Shown here piece by piece: positions 9,508-17,985 of a stretch of 17,985 nt of DNA (position 1 is the stretch's first letter; every line of letters starts with the position of its first letter). The position numbers and the translations under genes are program-made. The stretch spans positions 1 to 17,985 of the forward strand of contig MU624902.1 in NCBI GenBank assembly GCA_025349905.2. Direction: 5' to 3'. The notes under the pieces are model-generated. The model searched no databases. It worked only from the letters and a program-made list of their open reading frames with translations, and was not told the DNA's origin. The stretch is from Blastocladiella britannica. Lineage: Eukaryota; Blastocladiomycota; Blastocladiomycetes; Blastocladiales; Blastocladiaceae.

Positions 9508-9578
9508 GTTGTTGTTGGGTTGTTGCTCTTTGGGATGATGATGATAAAAATGTACTTTCGATTTGGCTTATTACTACT

Positions 9579-9737
9579 CTACTTTCTTCTGGAGAAGCCT
9601 AACTCCCCGCCGACGCGCACCTTGGAGTCCCAGGCACGGCGGATCGCCTCTTGGCCGCAATCCTTGCACATATTCGAATTTGCAACCTCGAGAACCATCA
9701 ACACTGTAGGGATTCGAGCCGTGAACTGGCGTATTGC
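9579..9737 (-). pseudogene. C-terminal remnant of an LRR gene
   Basis: Read on the minus strand, this stretch encodes VLMVLEVANSNMCKDCGQEA followed by IRRAWDSKVRVGGELGFSRRK and a TAG stop. It closely matches the C-terminus of the LRR gene at 10649 (LKRLQLFNCRLSKDCGQAA, IRHAWASSPHVGG). The matching DNA blocks (9605-9665 and 10663-10723) differ at only about a dozen of 61 positions. No LRRs precede it. It stops at a 17-nt A run (9738-9754), beyond which lies the end of the GNAT gene. It has no plausible start and is best read as a truncated copy of the neighbouring family. Confidence 0.65.
9605..9665. repeat. 61-bp block repeated at 10663-10723 (LRR C-terminus copy)
   Basis: Both blocks run from CCCGCCGAC to TTGGCCGCAATCCTT on the plus strand, in the same orientation, about 1.06 kb apart on either side of the GNAT gene. 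They are about 80% identical by hand count and encode the conserved KDCGQ-AIR-AW tail of the LRR family on the minus strand. Confidence 0.7.
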
Positions 9738-9767
9738 AAAAAAAAAAAAAAAAACCCATTCCCTTTC

Positions 9768-9790
9768 TGATCAATTTGTTGATCAATTTG
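9768..9790. repeat. 11-bp direct repeat across the GNAT stop codon
   Basis: TGATCAATTTG occurs at 9768-9778 and again at 9780-9790, separated by one T. The second copy contains the GNAT stop codon (9783-9785 on the minus strand). It could be a small tandem duplication or target-site-like scar next to the adjacent A run and LRR remnant. Confidence 0.6.
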
Positions 9791-10412
9791 ACGAAGCGTG
9801 GGGAGGGATCCACTCGTAGCACGCCAAATCCATGAGCTTGCCTCCCTTGGACAAGGCGTTGTGGGTCGTGCCCTGGAAGGTGAACCCGGCCTTGACCGCG
9901 ACGCGCGCCGACGCGACATTACTCGGGTAACATCCGAGGTGGACCCGCCCAACCGTTGGGTCCGCGGCCGCAGCCGCCTGCAGTGCCGCGATCGCGCGGG
10001 GCATGATCCCTTTCCCGCGGGCCTCGGTTGCCAGCCAGTACCCGAGCTTCCACTCGACCCATGCAGGCATTTCATTCGCATCGCTCTCATCGCTAAAGGA
10101 CAATCGGTCGCCGGGGCCCGACGGTAGGGCTGTGACAACGTAACCGACGTTACCGGCCACTGGTGCCGTCGGTGACCCTATGCGAATTGCGTACTTGGTG
10201 GCGCCCGGACTCGTCGCGCTAGAGATGAACGCTTCGGCATAAGATCGCGTGTACGGCCACGGAGAGCGCAGGGACCCGTCGTGGATCGATTTATCAGTCG
10301 AAATTACCGTGAATAGTCGGTCAATATCGGCCATGGACCAGCGCGTCAAGTAGACGGGCGGGTCGCCTGGGAGCGTGAATTGGACGTAGGAGTCGTTTTT
10401 ATCGGATGCCAT
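9783..10412 (-). CDS. GNAT-family N-acetyltransferase, RimJ/RimL-like
   Basis: A single-exon 209-aa protein starts at ATG 10412. GNAT enzymes move an acetyl group from acetyl-CoA to an amine on a small molecule, peptide or protein. The acetyl-CoA pyrophosphate-binding loop is visible as WLATEARGKGIMPRAIAAL (about residues 125-143, core R-G-K-G-I). It is preceded by the beta-4 segment WKLGY and followed by YPSNVASARVAVKAGFTFQG (about 162-181), the usual N-xx-S-xx-V-xxK-x-GF block. The N-terminal YLTRWSMADIDRLF and SPWPYT are typical of RimJ/RimL-type acetyltransferases, which often act on protein N-termini or small molecules. The substrate cannot be told. The gene lies between a truncated and a near-full copy of one LRR family on the same strand. 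Confidence 0.88.
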   Translation of the reverse strand: MASDKNDSYVQFTLPGDPPVYLTRWSMADIDRLFTVISTDKSIHDGSLRSPWPYTRSYAEAFISSATSPGATKYAIRIGSPTAPVAGNVGYVVTALPSGPGDRLSFSDESDANEMPAWVEWKLGYWLATEARGKGIMPRAIAALQAAAAADPTVGRVHLGCYPSNVASARVAVKAGFTFQGTTHNALSKGGKLMDLACYEWIPPHASSN

Positions 10413-10648
10413 TCATATATTTATTGGAGTGAATGGCCGTATGAATATTTTTAATGAGCGGAAAGAGGGGGCATGACTCCCACTGGCTGCATTAGTCCCA
10501 TGAATGACCCACTGACTGGATGGGATCCGCACCGCCAACCCGCTCTGTGCCCTCGTCGCCAATCTCGTTGCCATACTGGAACAACACTCCAGGCACAGAT
10601 TTCTTCAACAACAACGAATTTGGGACAAAGAAATGTTACAATATATAT
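10413..10648 (-). other. Intergenic region between LRR gene and GNAT, possible LRR scrap
   Basis: This 236-bp interval must hold the GNAT promoter and the LRR 3' end. AT-rich sequence lies near the GNAT ATG (ATTCATATATTTATTGG). On the minus strand, about 10620-10492, an open frame reads PGVLFQYGNEIGDEGTERVG before a TAA. NEIGDEGTE resembles the LRR consensus of the neighbouring gene, so this may be a decayed LRR fragment. The evidence is one short motif only. Confidence 0.25.
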
Positions 10649-11701
10649 TTACATGTACAATGACCCGCCGACATGCGGCGAGGAAGCCCAGGCATGGCGG
10701 ATCGCCGCTTGGCCGCAATCCTTACTCAACCTGCAATTGAAGAGTTGGAGCCGCTTCAATGTCGGAGGCATCCACACCGCCACGCACATCGCGCCGTCAT
10801 CACCAATTTCAGTGCACTCAAGATGAAGTTGTACAAGTGTTACGGGCATATGCTCAACAAGCACACGGGCACTGTCATTACCAATCGGGTTATAGCTCAA
10901 GTCCAGCACTGCCAGTGATCGTGGTAGATGAGGCGCAAGCACGCGGATCCCAACGTCCCCGATATCATTGCGCGAGAGGTGGAGCTCGGTCAACAGCGGC
11001 AATAGCGGGAGGCGGGTGGCAAGTGCGCTTGCACCCGTGTCGCCGATGCCCGCTGTCGAGAGTTTGAGCGTGGTCAGGGTTGGTGGCAAGTTCGCGGCAA
11101 GTACTTGGGTGCCTGCGTCGCCGAGCTGGGGGACTCGGTGCAGTACCAGGACCGACAGTTGCGGCGGCCAAGTGCCGGTGGCAAGGGACATGGTTCCAGT
11201 GGTACCGACCTGGTCACAGTCAATGCTCAGCGACGTCAATGACTGCAAGTCCGATGCAACGTGGGCCAGTGCCTTTGCATCCTCGTCGCCAAACTTGGTA
11301 TCCCAAAATCAAGCTTATTTACCCTTTGGAACGGGACCGACGTGGCCAGCCGCAGGATCGCCAGTCCCTGGACCGTCACGGGCGCAAACTCGACATATAC
11401 ACTGGTCAGCGCTCCCCGAGCAATGTCGTGTCGCATGTTCCAGAGATCGCGGTCTCCATACTTGGTCGAGTTAAACTCTATTGCCTTCGGACATTGCAGT
11501 GCCAATTCATTATTTACCGCATAAAGTATTGCCAAGAAGCAGAGGCCATACAAAGTCGACGGTGTGCGCCGCCAGTCCAGTCCTCACCACGTCAGGCGTA
11601 TACTCGTATGGCAGTACTCTAAATATTTGCCCGGCATTGCCTGGTGTCGCCGCGTCATAGATCGCGAATTGAAGTATAATATTTGCAATTTCGGGAATCA
11701 T
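10649..11701 (-). CDS. Leucine-rich-repeat (ribonuclease-inhibitor type) protein, frame apparently broken twice
   Basis: The N-terminal frame (11701-11510) reads MIPEIANIILQFAIYDAATP, like the F-box-like start of many fungal LRR proteins, and stops at TAA 11510. The middle (about 11520-11310) continues in a second frame (NNELALQCPKAIEFN, DLWNMRHDIARGALTSVYVEF). From about 11300 to 10649 the first frame resumes with at least five repeats of about 26-28 aa: LTSLSIDCDQVG, LSVLVLHRVPQLGDAG, LTTLKLSTAGIGDTG, LTELHLSRNDIGDVG, LAVLDLSYNPIG and LVQLHLECTEIGDDG. The tail is KDCGQAAIRHAW. The second shift falls at a 4-T run (minus strand, 11308-11305), where one more T would restore an unbroken repeat. 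In-phase introns (11551-11485, 67 nt; 11322-11294, only 29 nt) are an alternative. Such proteins usually serve as protein-binding scaffolds. The ATG is 8 nt from the FHIP stop. Confidence 0.65.
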
Positions 11702-11709
11702 TTTACGAA

Positions 11710-14490
11710 TTATTGGTCAGGATCGAGGAGATTGAGCGGGAAAGAGGAACCACTCTCAGGAATCCAAGACGCTCGTCGGCGGGCGTGCCGGATCCAAATC
11801 GCCGCCGCCATTTCCAGCATCCATTCCTGGGCAACCCGGGTATCGCCAAACGGGACGCGTGCAAGGGTCGCCTGATCCAAGACCCCACCGCCGGTGATAC
11901 AATCCTCGTTCAGGCTGGTTTCAGACGAGGAGGTGGATGAAGAGGGACAGGGAGGTGGGAACACGAGCGCATCCACCACACGGTCGTCGGCGGCCACGAT
12001 CACCGACCGCCACACGGTCGCGAGCGCCAGCACGTGGTCCGCGACCCCCGCGCGCGCGTCGGGTGATAACGGACTGGTTGGCGGCGACCCGACCGGCATC
12101 AAGACCGCGTGCCACCCGCGCTCGAGGTCATGCAGCGAAACTGTTGTTATTGCTGGCTCTCCTGCAATGGACGATGCTGCCGCAAGGCCTCTTTGGCGTG
12201 AAGCCTCGCCGATTGCCGCATCGAGCTCGGCCACCACCGCCAGCACTTCGTCCGCGGCCATTCCAGCGGCATCGTGTGCGCGCTCAGCCCAAGTGCGCGC
12301 AGTGCTCAGCATCACCATGTCCGGGTGGTACCGCGCCGCCACCCCGCGGATCCCGGGCTTGATGAGCCGCGTGCACAGCGCCGCCACACGCACCGGGTCA
12401 TCCAGGCCGCAGGCTCTACCATTGGCTGGTGCACCAGTGCCGATGACGATGCGTGCGTCGCCGGCTGCGACCATGTTGGCGAGTGATAGCAGCGCGGCGA
12501 TGGTACGTGGACTGGTCGTGGCGTACGGCGACAACGAGTTGGCCGCTCCGTCTTCGGGCGGCGGCGACTGCATCAGTAGTTGTTCCGAGACGTGTCGAAC
12601 CAGCATCGCCCGCAAGCTCGGATGGCACTCGGGTTCCAGGAGCATGGCCGCGGCCGCAGTGGCCACATCTCCGGCGCCGTTATTGCTACCGCCATGTTGT
12701 CGTGACGGCTGGTGCAGCGTAGTACCGTCCTTCGCTGCGGTCGGCGACACGGGTGGCGACGGTAGCTGCTGCAACTGTTCCAAGTTGGATGCCTCAACCA
12801 ACGCGCGGCCCAGAGCCACCACCAGCGTGTCGGCGGCGGACCGCGGCAAGCCCCAGAACAGCCGGTTCATGAACTGAAAGTACTCGGCGCGCGTGCCGGG
12901 TTCCACGGCTGACGAGGGACTTTTAGTTGATGTCGCCGTGTTCTCCGAGTTTGGCTCGGGGTGGGAATGCAGAGAGAGTCGGCGGCTGCGGCGTGTCAGC
13001 GGCGCCACGAGCTGCGCGGCGCGTTCGGCCGAAACGAGCGATGGAGAGTCAGTCCTCGACATTTCGCTACTGCTGCCTCTCCTGCTCCCACTGCCACTGC
13101 CACCGCCGCGCTCGCGTGCCGCCTCCGAGACTGCCAACACCACCGACCGTGCGCGCTCGCCGTCAGGCCCGCCGCGCGTCGACCACGCAAACGCCACGTC
13201 CAGCCAGTCCGGGATCACCGTCGTCGCTGCTACAGTGGCGAAGTCATTGTTGACATTGTCATTCGAGAGTCGGAGCACCACATCAGCCAGGCGAGGCGTG
13301 CGGGCCACGTGCACGCACAGCGAAGCGGCCAGGTCCACGATCGCGCGCTCGAGCGATTCGCGTTGCTGGAGCCCTGCCTCCACTTTGATTGTCGTTGATG
13401 GCTTGAATGACGTTGGCGCCGGTGCTGTTAGCGACTCGAGCGTCGCGTGCGCAGTTGAAAGAGTAGCAAGGATCGGGCCCGAGATTGCGGCATGCGCTAA
13501 GTACGCGGCGGCCTCGGTCCGGTGTGCGCGCGCCAGGAACCGCGTGTAAAACGACAGGACGGCCGGGGTAGCTCCCACTGGAATCTTTTTTTTTTTTTAT
13601 TACCCTGGTGTCAGCGGCCTGATTGCCCAGTGGAGCAAAGGAAGTGAAGTACATTTTCCTTGGCAAGGCTCGCGAGCGACGCAAATATACCCAGCTCGAT
13701 GGCCGCGTCCATGCATGCACTGCTTTGATGCATTCGTTGGAGAGTTGCCTCGGTACTGGTGCCTCCTTCCATCCCCCATGTATGCTGGCTGGAAGATGAC
13801 ACTCGGGCGACCGCCAGGTCCTCCAAGTCCACGAGCAAGAGCGCCAGCACCGACTCGAGCGTGGCGGCAATCGGCGTCTCGGGGAGCGTCGGATACGCCT
13901 TCCCATACACTAAATTTTACAACGGATCAGTAAAACCATCTTAAAGCAGGCGACCGAGGCAACGACGCACAGTTATCCTCGGAATCAAGCGCGCGGAACG
14001 TGGTCAGGATCCGACGTCGGCGGTGATTATTTTCGCCAGGGTTTGGAGATCGTGGTGCATTTCCCCCAGTGCTGCTGGATCTGTTCCTTCGCCGTGAAAT
14101 CGGTGAGAAAGCAACATTCGCGGCAACACCTGTCGTCCTTGATGGTGTGAACACCCTCTCCTCCTCTGGTGGTGGGCTCATTGTCGGCTCATAATCGTCT
14201 TTTTCCTCGACTTCATGGCGAGCGGAATGATCAACATGAAGTTCTTGCTGTAGCACCCAGTCAAATCCGTGGTCATGGATCCATGCCAGCACCGAGGACC
14301 ACTGCGCGCGAATCAGGTCTGCGTGTTGTCGGCCGCTGGGAAGCAGCGTCGCCCTGGACGGTATTGAAGATGCTGATCCAGCAGGGAGCAACGGATCCGC
14401 CCGATCGGACGGGATCACCAGTGAATGCTGTTGGGCCGGCTGCGGCGTACCCAGTGCCGCGGGCCAGAACCGTTTCGCGGTCGAAAACAT
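11710..14490 (-). CDS. FHIP/FAM160 (RAI16-like) subunit of the FTS-Hook-FHIP complex (3 exons)
   Basis: FHIP proteins help Hook adaptors connect early endosomes to dynein. Exons 14490-13971, 13909-13653 and 13584-11710 join in phase across introns of 61 and 68 nt to give 883 aa. The identification rests on the RAI16-type block at about 235-300: ACMDAAIELGIFASLASLAKEN, spliced to IPVGATPAVLSFYTRFLARA and followed by AAYLAHAAISGPILATL, ERAIVDLAASLCVHV and ARTPRLADVVLRL. Vertebrate FHIPs have CMEYLLQ...VLVFYTKLL...QPLLPH here. The N-terminus (MFSTAKRFWPAALG; ADLIRAQWSSVLAWIHDHG) also fits. Ser/Arg/Pro-rich low-complexity stretches separate it from later helical blocks such as EYFQFMNRLFWGLP near 490-505. 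The second acceptor follows a 13-A run. It lies 34 nt downstream of the LeuRS stop on the same strand. Confidence 0.72.
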
Positions 14491-14524
14491 AATTTCAAGA
14501 AAATTTATATTACGCAAAAGAGAA

Positions 14525-17500
14525 TTAGTTGAGGACAATGAGCAAGGTTGGCGACCCCGGGAGCGCATTCTCGGCCTTCTTGGTCTCGTCGGCATCTAGC
14601 GCCGTGACGCCGTCATCCACGCGCTTGACCTGCACGTCGTTGTACACGACCGACTTGGTAATGAGCACCAAGTTATCGGTGAGCACCGCCATCTCGTCGA
14701 AATCCAGGGTGCGGTTGAACGCGGCCGGGCCCAGCGCCGCCAGCTGCTTCTTGATCTCGTTGACAAACGGCATCGCCTTCTTGTTCTTGAGCAGGCCCGC
14801 GGCCTTGAGCGCCGCCAGGTCCTTGCCCTGCCAGTTATCGCCCGTCTCGGCGTACACGCGCTTGATCACCACCAGCAGCTCCTCCTGCCACGCCGGGTAC
14901 TGTCCCGCCACCAGGATCGTGCACCGCTTGTCGGTCGGTGGGGCCGGCGCCTTGCGCTTCTTCATGAGCGCCGCCTCAGACGTGCGAATGGCGTAAATGG
15001 TGTTGGCAAGGTACGCCGACGCCGCCAGGACCGTCGCGTCGGGGCCTTCGGCAAACTCGGGCCAGGTGGCGTGCAGGATCGACTGGGGCTCGCCCAGGAC
15101 CGATTGCCAAATGTAGTCGGACCAGTGCGGGGTGATGGGCGCCAACGCAATGGCCTGCAGGTGCACAAACTCGCGCACCAGGTCGGCGTGCATGCCCTCG
15201 CCCGTGAGCGCGGTCTGCTCGCGGTACGCGTCGCGCGCGTCCTGCATCTCAAAGAACGCCAGTTTCAGCGCCTCGCGAAAGTTCATGAGCGCGTACTGCG
15301 CGTCGGCGCCACGAATCAGCGTCACCATGCGCGATTTGAACACCCGGTCCGCAAACGAGTGCGCGCCGGAGCGGAGCGTCGCCAGGTGCGCCGGCTGCAT
15401 GATCTCGGTCGTCCATTCCTTTTGGGTAAACAGACGCAGGATCGCGGCGTTGGCGGTCGCCTCCACAAAGTTGGCGTCCTCGACCGAGTCGCCTGCATCG
15501 GCAATTGCCAGGCGCGTCGCGTCGGCGCCGTACCGCTCCAGCGCATCGCCCAGCGTCACAAACGTGCCCGTGGACTTGGACATCTTTTCCGAGTTGAACA
15601 GCAAGTGGCCGTTCACGCGCACCGCCCGCGGCCAGTGCTTCTCGGGGAACAGGCACGCGTGGTTGTACAAGAAGAACGTCAGGTGGTTGCCAATGAGGTC
15701 CTTGCCCGACACGCGGAGATCGACCGGGTAAAAGTACAAGAACTCGCTGCGCATCTTGTCCAGCTTGGCCTTGGGCACCTTGGACCCGGACTTCGGGTAC
15801 TGCGCGTCCTCGTTGAAAATGTACTCCCACTCGGTGTCAGTCATGTCGGCGGCGTTGACCTGGAGCGCCCCTTGCTGCTTGCCCTCGAGGTCGGCGTGCA
15901 AAAAGTGTGCAATCGTGTAGTACGCCATGTAAATGGTCGAGTCCGAGAGCGACTCGATCAAGAATTGCGGGTCCCACGGCAGCTTGGTGCCGAGGCCAAA
16001 CGAGCGCGCGCACGCCCACTTGTTGAGCCACGCCAGGGTCGAGTTGAAGGCGTTGCGGGTCTCAGGGTGGTACAAGTTGAGCTGGTCTACGACACGGCCA
16101 GTCTGTGCCTGCCACACGGGCTCTCCGTAGTCGAGGTACCACTGGTCGCACAGGTTGACGACGCACTCGTCGCCCGACCGCGAAATCACGTCCTTCTCGG
16201 GCTCTGAGTATACCATGGCCTGGCCGGCGGCCACCATCTGCGCGCGGATCAGCGGCTTGGCCTTCTCGACCGGCTGTCCGGCAAACTCGCCCACGAGCAT
16301 GATGCCCTGGTAGAACGACTCCTTGTACACCAGCTCCTTGGCCTTGTCGAGCTGCACGCGGTCCTTGGGCGACGAGATCTTGAGCTGGTCGCACACGGTG
16401 GCCGCCGACATGTCGCCAAACGACGGCGTGGAAATGATGGGCGTGGGCTCGTACCCCTGGATCCAGGCGCCGTCAATGCCGTAAAACTCGGGCTTCTTTT
16501 TCAAGTCGCGGGTCATGGCGTAGTCGTCGGGCGAGTCCGAGGGCACCGACGTTACCACACCCGTGCCCTTGTTGGCCACCACGTGGTCGAGCGGGAGCAC
16601 ATACACGTGGTCGTACTTGCACAGCGGTGCGCGGACGGCTGTGCCAATGAGGTCGGCGCCCGAGACGGTCGCGAGCTTGACGGCCACGCCCTTGGTCTTG
16701 GAAAAGCCCTGGAACGACATGTTGCGGGCGGCGCGCTCAGTGCACACAAACACGTCCGTGTCGTTGATCTCCCACAGGCCGTAGCTGAGGTCGGTGCCGA
16801 CAAAGCAGTTGGTCTGGCCGTACATGGTCTCGGGCCGAAGCGTGGCCGACACCAGGAACACGTTCTTGCTCTTGACCGCGGGCGAGTCGAGGATCGACCG
16901 GAACACGGGCGACGCTACCTTCTCGCGGACCACGGCCATCTTGATGCCGACGTACTCTTGCGGCCCAACACCCTCGCCGCTGGACCGGTCGTGGTCCATG
17001 CACGGCTGGCCGTCCTTGTCGGACCAGATGGTCAGGCGCTCGCCAAACTTGACCTTGGAGAGCTTGTGCAGCTTGTTGAACTGCCAGCGCACAAACGAGT
17101 CGTAGTACGGGTTGGCGTCGGTGGTGAGGAACGACCGGCGCCAGTCGATCTTGCAGCCCATCTTGGCCAGATCGGTCTGGGCAATCGGCGGGAAGTACGC
17201 CATCCAGTGCAGCGGGTTGGCAAACAGGTGGATCTCGTGGATCGGGACGCCCATCGACGCCATGATCTCCCACTGCCACTTTTGCGGGCCGGCCTTGGCG
17301 GCGGCCTTGGAGTGCTTTTTGGTGAACTTGGCCGGCGATCCGTCAGCGGACGGGCCGGCAGTCACGGCGAGGGCGGCGGCGGCCTCGGCCAGTTTCCGAG
17401 CCTCTTCCTCTGCTGCGAGGCGTGCCGACACGACTGTTTTTATATTGATTCTTGTCGGTGAGTGGCTGCTGTGTGGTTTGTTGTGTCAAACGGTTTCAAG

Positions 17501-17919
17501 TACCCACCCTCGAAGTTCTCAAAGTTCTGGCCAAAGAGCTCGACCTCGCGGGTCAGCTTATCGGCGCAGGCCTTGATGGGCATGCCGGTGACGTGGAATC
17601 CGAACGGGAGCAGGACGTGCTTGCCCTTGAGGCGCTCGTACCCCGACGCAAACTCGACCTTGGAGAACGAGAAAAAGTGGCCGAGGTGCAGGCGGCCGTT
17701 CATGTACGGGAACGGGAAGGTCGAGAAGTATTTGGGCTTGGAGCGGTCGGCGGGCGCGTCGGTCTCAAAGACCTTGGCGGCGGCCCATGCGCTCTGGCGC
17801 TCGGTCTCGATGGCGATGAGCGCGTCGCGCTTGGCGGTGGACTGTTTTCTTTCCTTTGTCAGCGATCTCTGCTTCCTCGCTTGTATTCAATGGGTGTATA
17901 CCTTTGGTTCGGCCGACAT
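14525..17919 (-). CDS. Cytosolic leucyl-tRNA synthetase (3 exons)
   Basis: This class Ia synthetase charges tRNA-Leu with leucine in the cytosol. Exons 17919-17902 (MSAEPK only), 17841-17508 and 17433-14525 join in phase across introns of 60 and 74 nt, giving 1086 aa, close to yeast Cdc60. The HIGH motif is HLGH at about 58-61 ([17 protein letters not shown]) and KMSKS is at about 734-738 ([13 protein letters not shown]). Other archaeal/eukaryotic LeuRS marks are [54 protein letters not shown] and [20 protein letters not shown]. The editing (CP1) domain includes [14 protein letters not shown]. The C-terminal extension ends in SPTLLIVLN. The tiny first exon makes the start easy to miss in annotation. 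No key residue appears lost. Confidence 0.96.
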
Positions 17920-17985
17920 AATTTTTTATACAAAAGGGTACGGCGAGAGGGAGGTTGGATTTCGTTTTTTGTTTGGCTCAAAAAA
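17920..17985 (-). promoter_or_regulatory. Leucyl-tRNA synthetase upstream region (partial)
   Basis: The last 66 bp precede the minus-strand ATG at 17919. Just upstream of it the minus strand reads TTGTATAAAAAATT, with a TATA-like TATAAAA about 10 nt from the ATG. This is too close to be a standard TATA box and is probably just an A-rich leader. The region is cut by the window edge. Confidence 0.3.

Noticed and set aside
9690..9720. GGCTCGAATCCCTAC on the minus strand resembles a tRNA T-loop
   Set aside because: There is no pairing T-stem, no anticodon arm and no acceptor stem, and the stretch is explained as part of the LRR remnant.
11894..12877. Long plus-strand open frames of 140-330 codons opposite FHIP
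   Set aside because: They are antisense shadows of the GC-rich FHIP coding frame, low in complexity and without family motifs.
15071..16207. A 378-codon plus-strand frame opposite leucyl-tRNA synthetase, and a 292-codon frame at 16583-17461
   Set aside because: Both lie antisense to conserved LeuRS blocks, with repetitive R/V/L composition expected of a shadow frame.
1..17985. Novel defence, toxin-antitoxin, CRISPR or viral cassette
   Set aside because: Both strands were read for such genes and none was found. Conserved genes here are ordinary eukaryotic housekeeping and trafficking genes.

Overview
The window is about 18 kb of GC-rich eukaryotic nuclear DNA. The genes are split by many short GT-AG introns, mostly 45-80 nt, several with homopolymer A or T runs. 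The conserved genes are eukaryotic housekeeping and membrane-trafficking genes: dymeclin, an SLC12 cation-chloride cotransporter, the mitochondrial ADP/ATP carrier, an FHF-complex subunit (FHIP/FAM160) and cytosolic leucyl-tRNA synthetase. Compact spacing, tiny introns, and dymeclin and FHIP beside a fungal-length LeuRS suggest an early-diverging, possibly zoosporic, fungus. That placement is inference and was not tested by any search.

Left part (1-8203). A poorly understood minus-strand gene with a C-terminal membrane segment (about 5-501) diverges from an eight-exon dymeclin gene (535-3453, +). Dymeclin converges on a two-exon, glycine/alanine-rich small membrane protein (3565-4125, -). That gene shares a 205-bp divergent promoter with a four-exon SLC12-family transporter (4331-8203, +).

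Centre (8204-11701). The ADP/ATP carrier (8401-9507, +) carries one unusually long intron. It is followed by a minus-strand block: a C-terminal remnant of a leucine-rich-repeat gene (9579-9737), an intact GNAT acetyltransferase (9783-10412) and a nearly full LRR gene (10649-11701) whose frame appears broken twice. The remnant and the LRR gene share the same C-terminal motif and about 80% DNA identity over 61 bp, so the GNAT gene sits between two copies of one family.

Right part (11710-17985). FHIP (11710-14490, -) and cytosolic leucyl-tRNA synthetase (14525-17919, -) are packed head to tail with the LRR gene, with gaps of only 8 and 34 nt. Exon boundaries were derived by hand, requiring phase continuity and matches to family motifs recalled from memory.

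No defence system, mobile-element enzyme, CRISPR array or RNA gene was recognised. The most notable items are the altered ion-site residues in the SLC12 protein, the broken and fragmented LRR family, the hairpin-forming long intron in the ADP/ATP carrier gene, and candidate very short or alternative introns in dymeclin.
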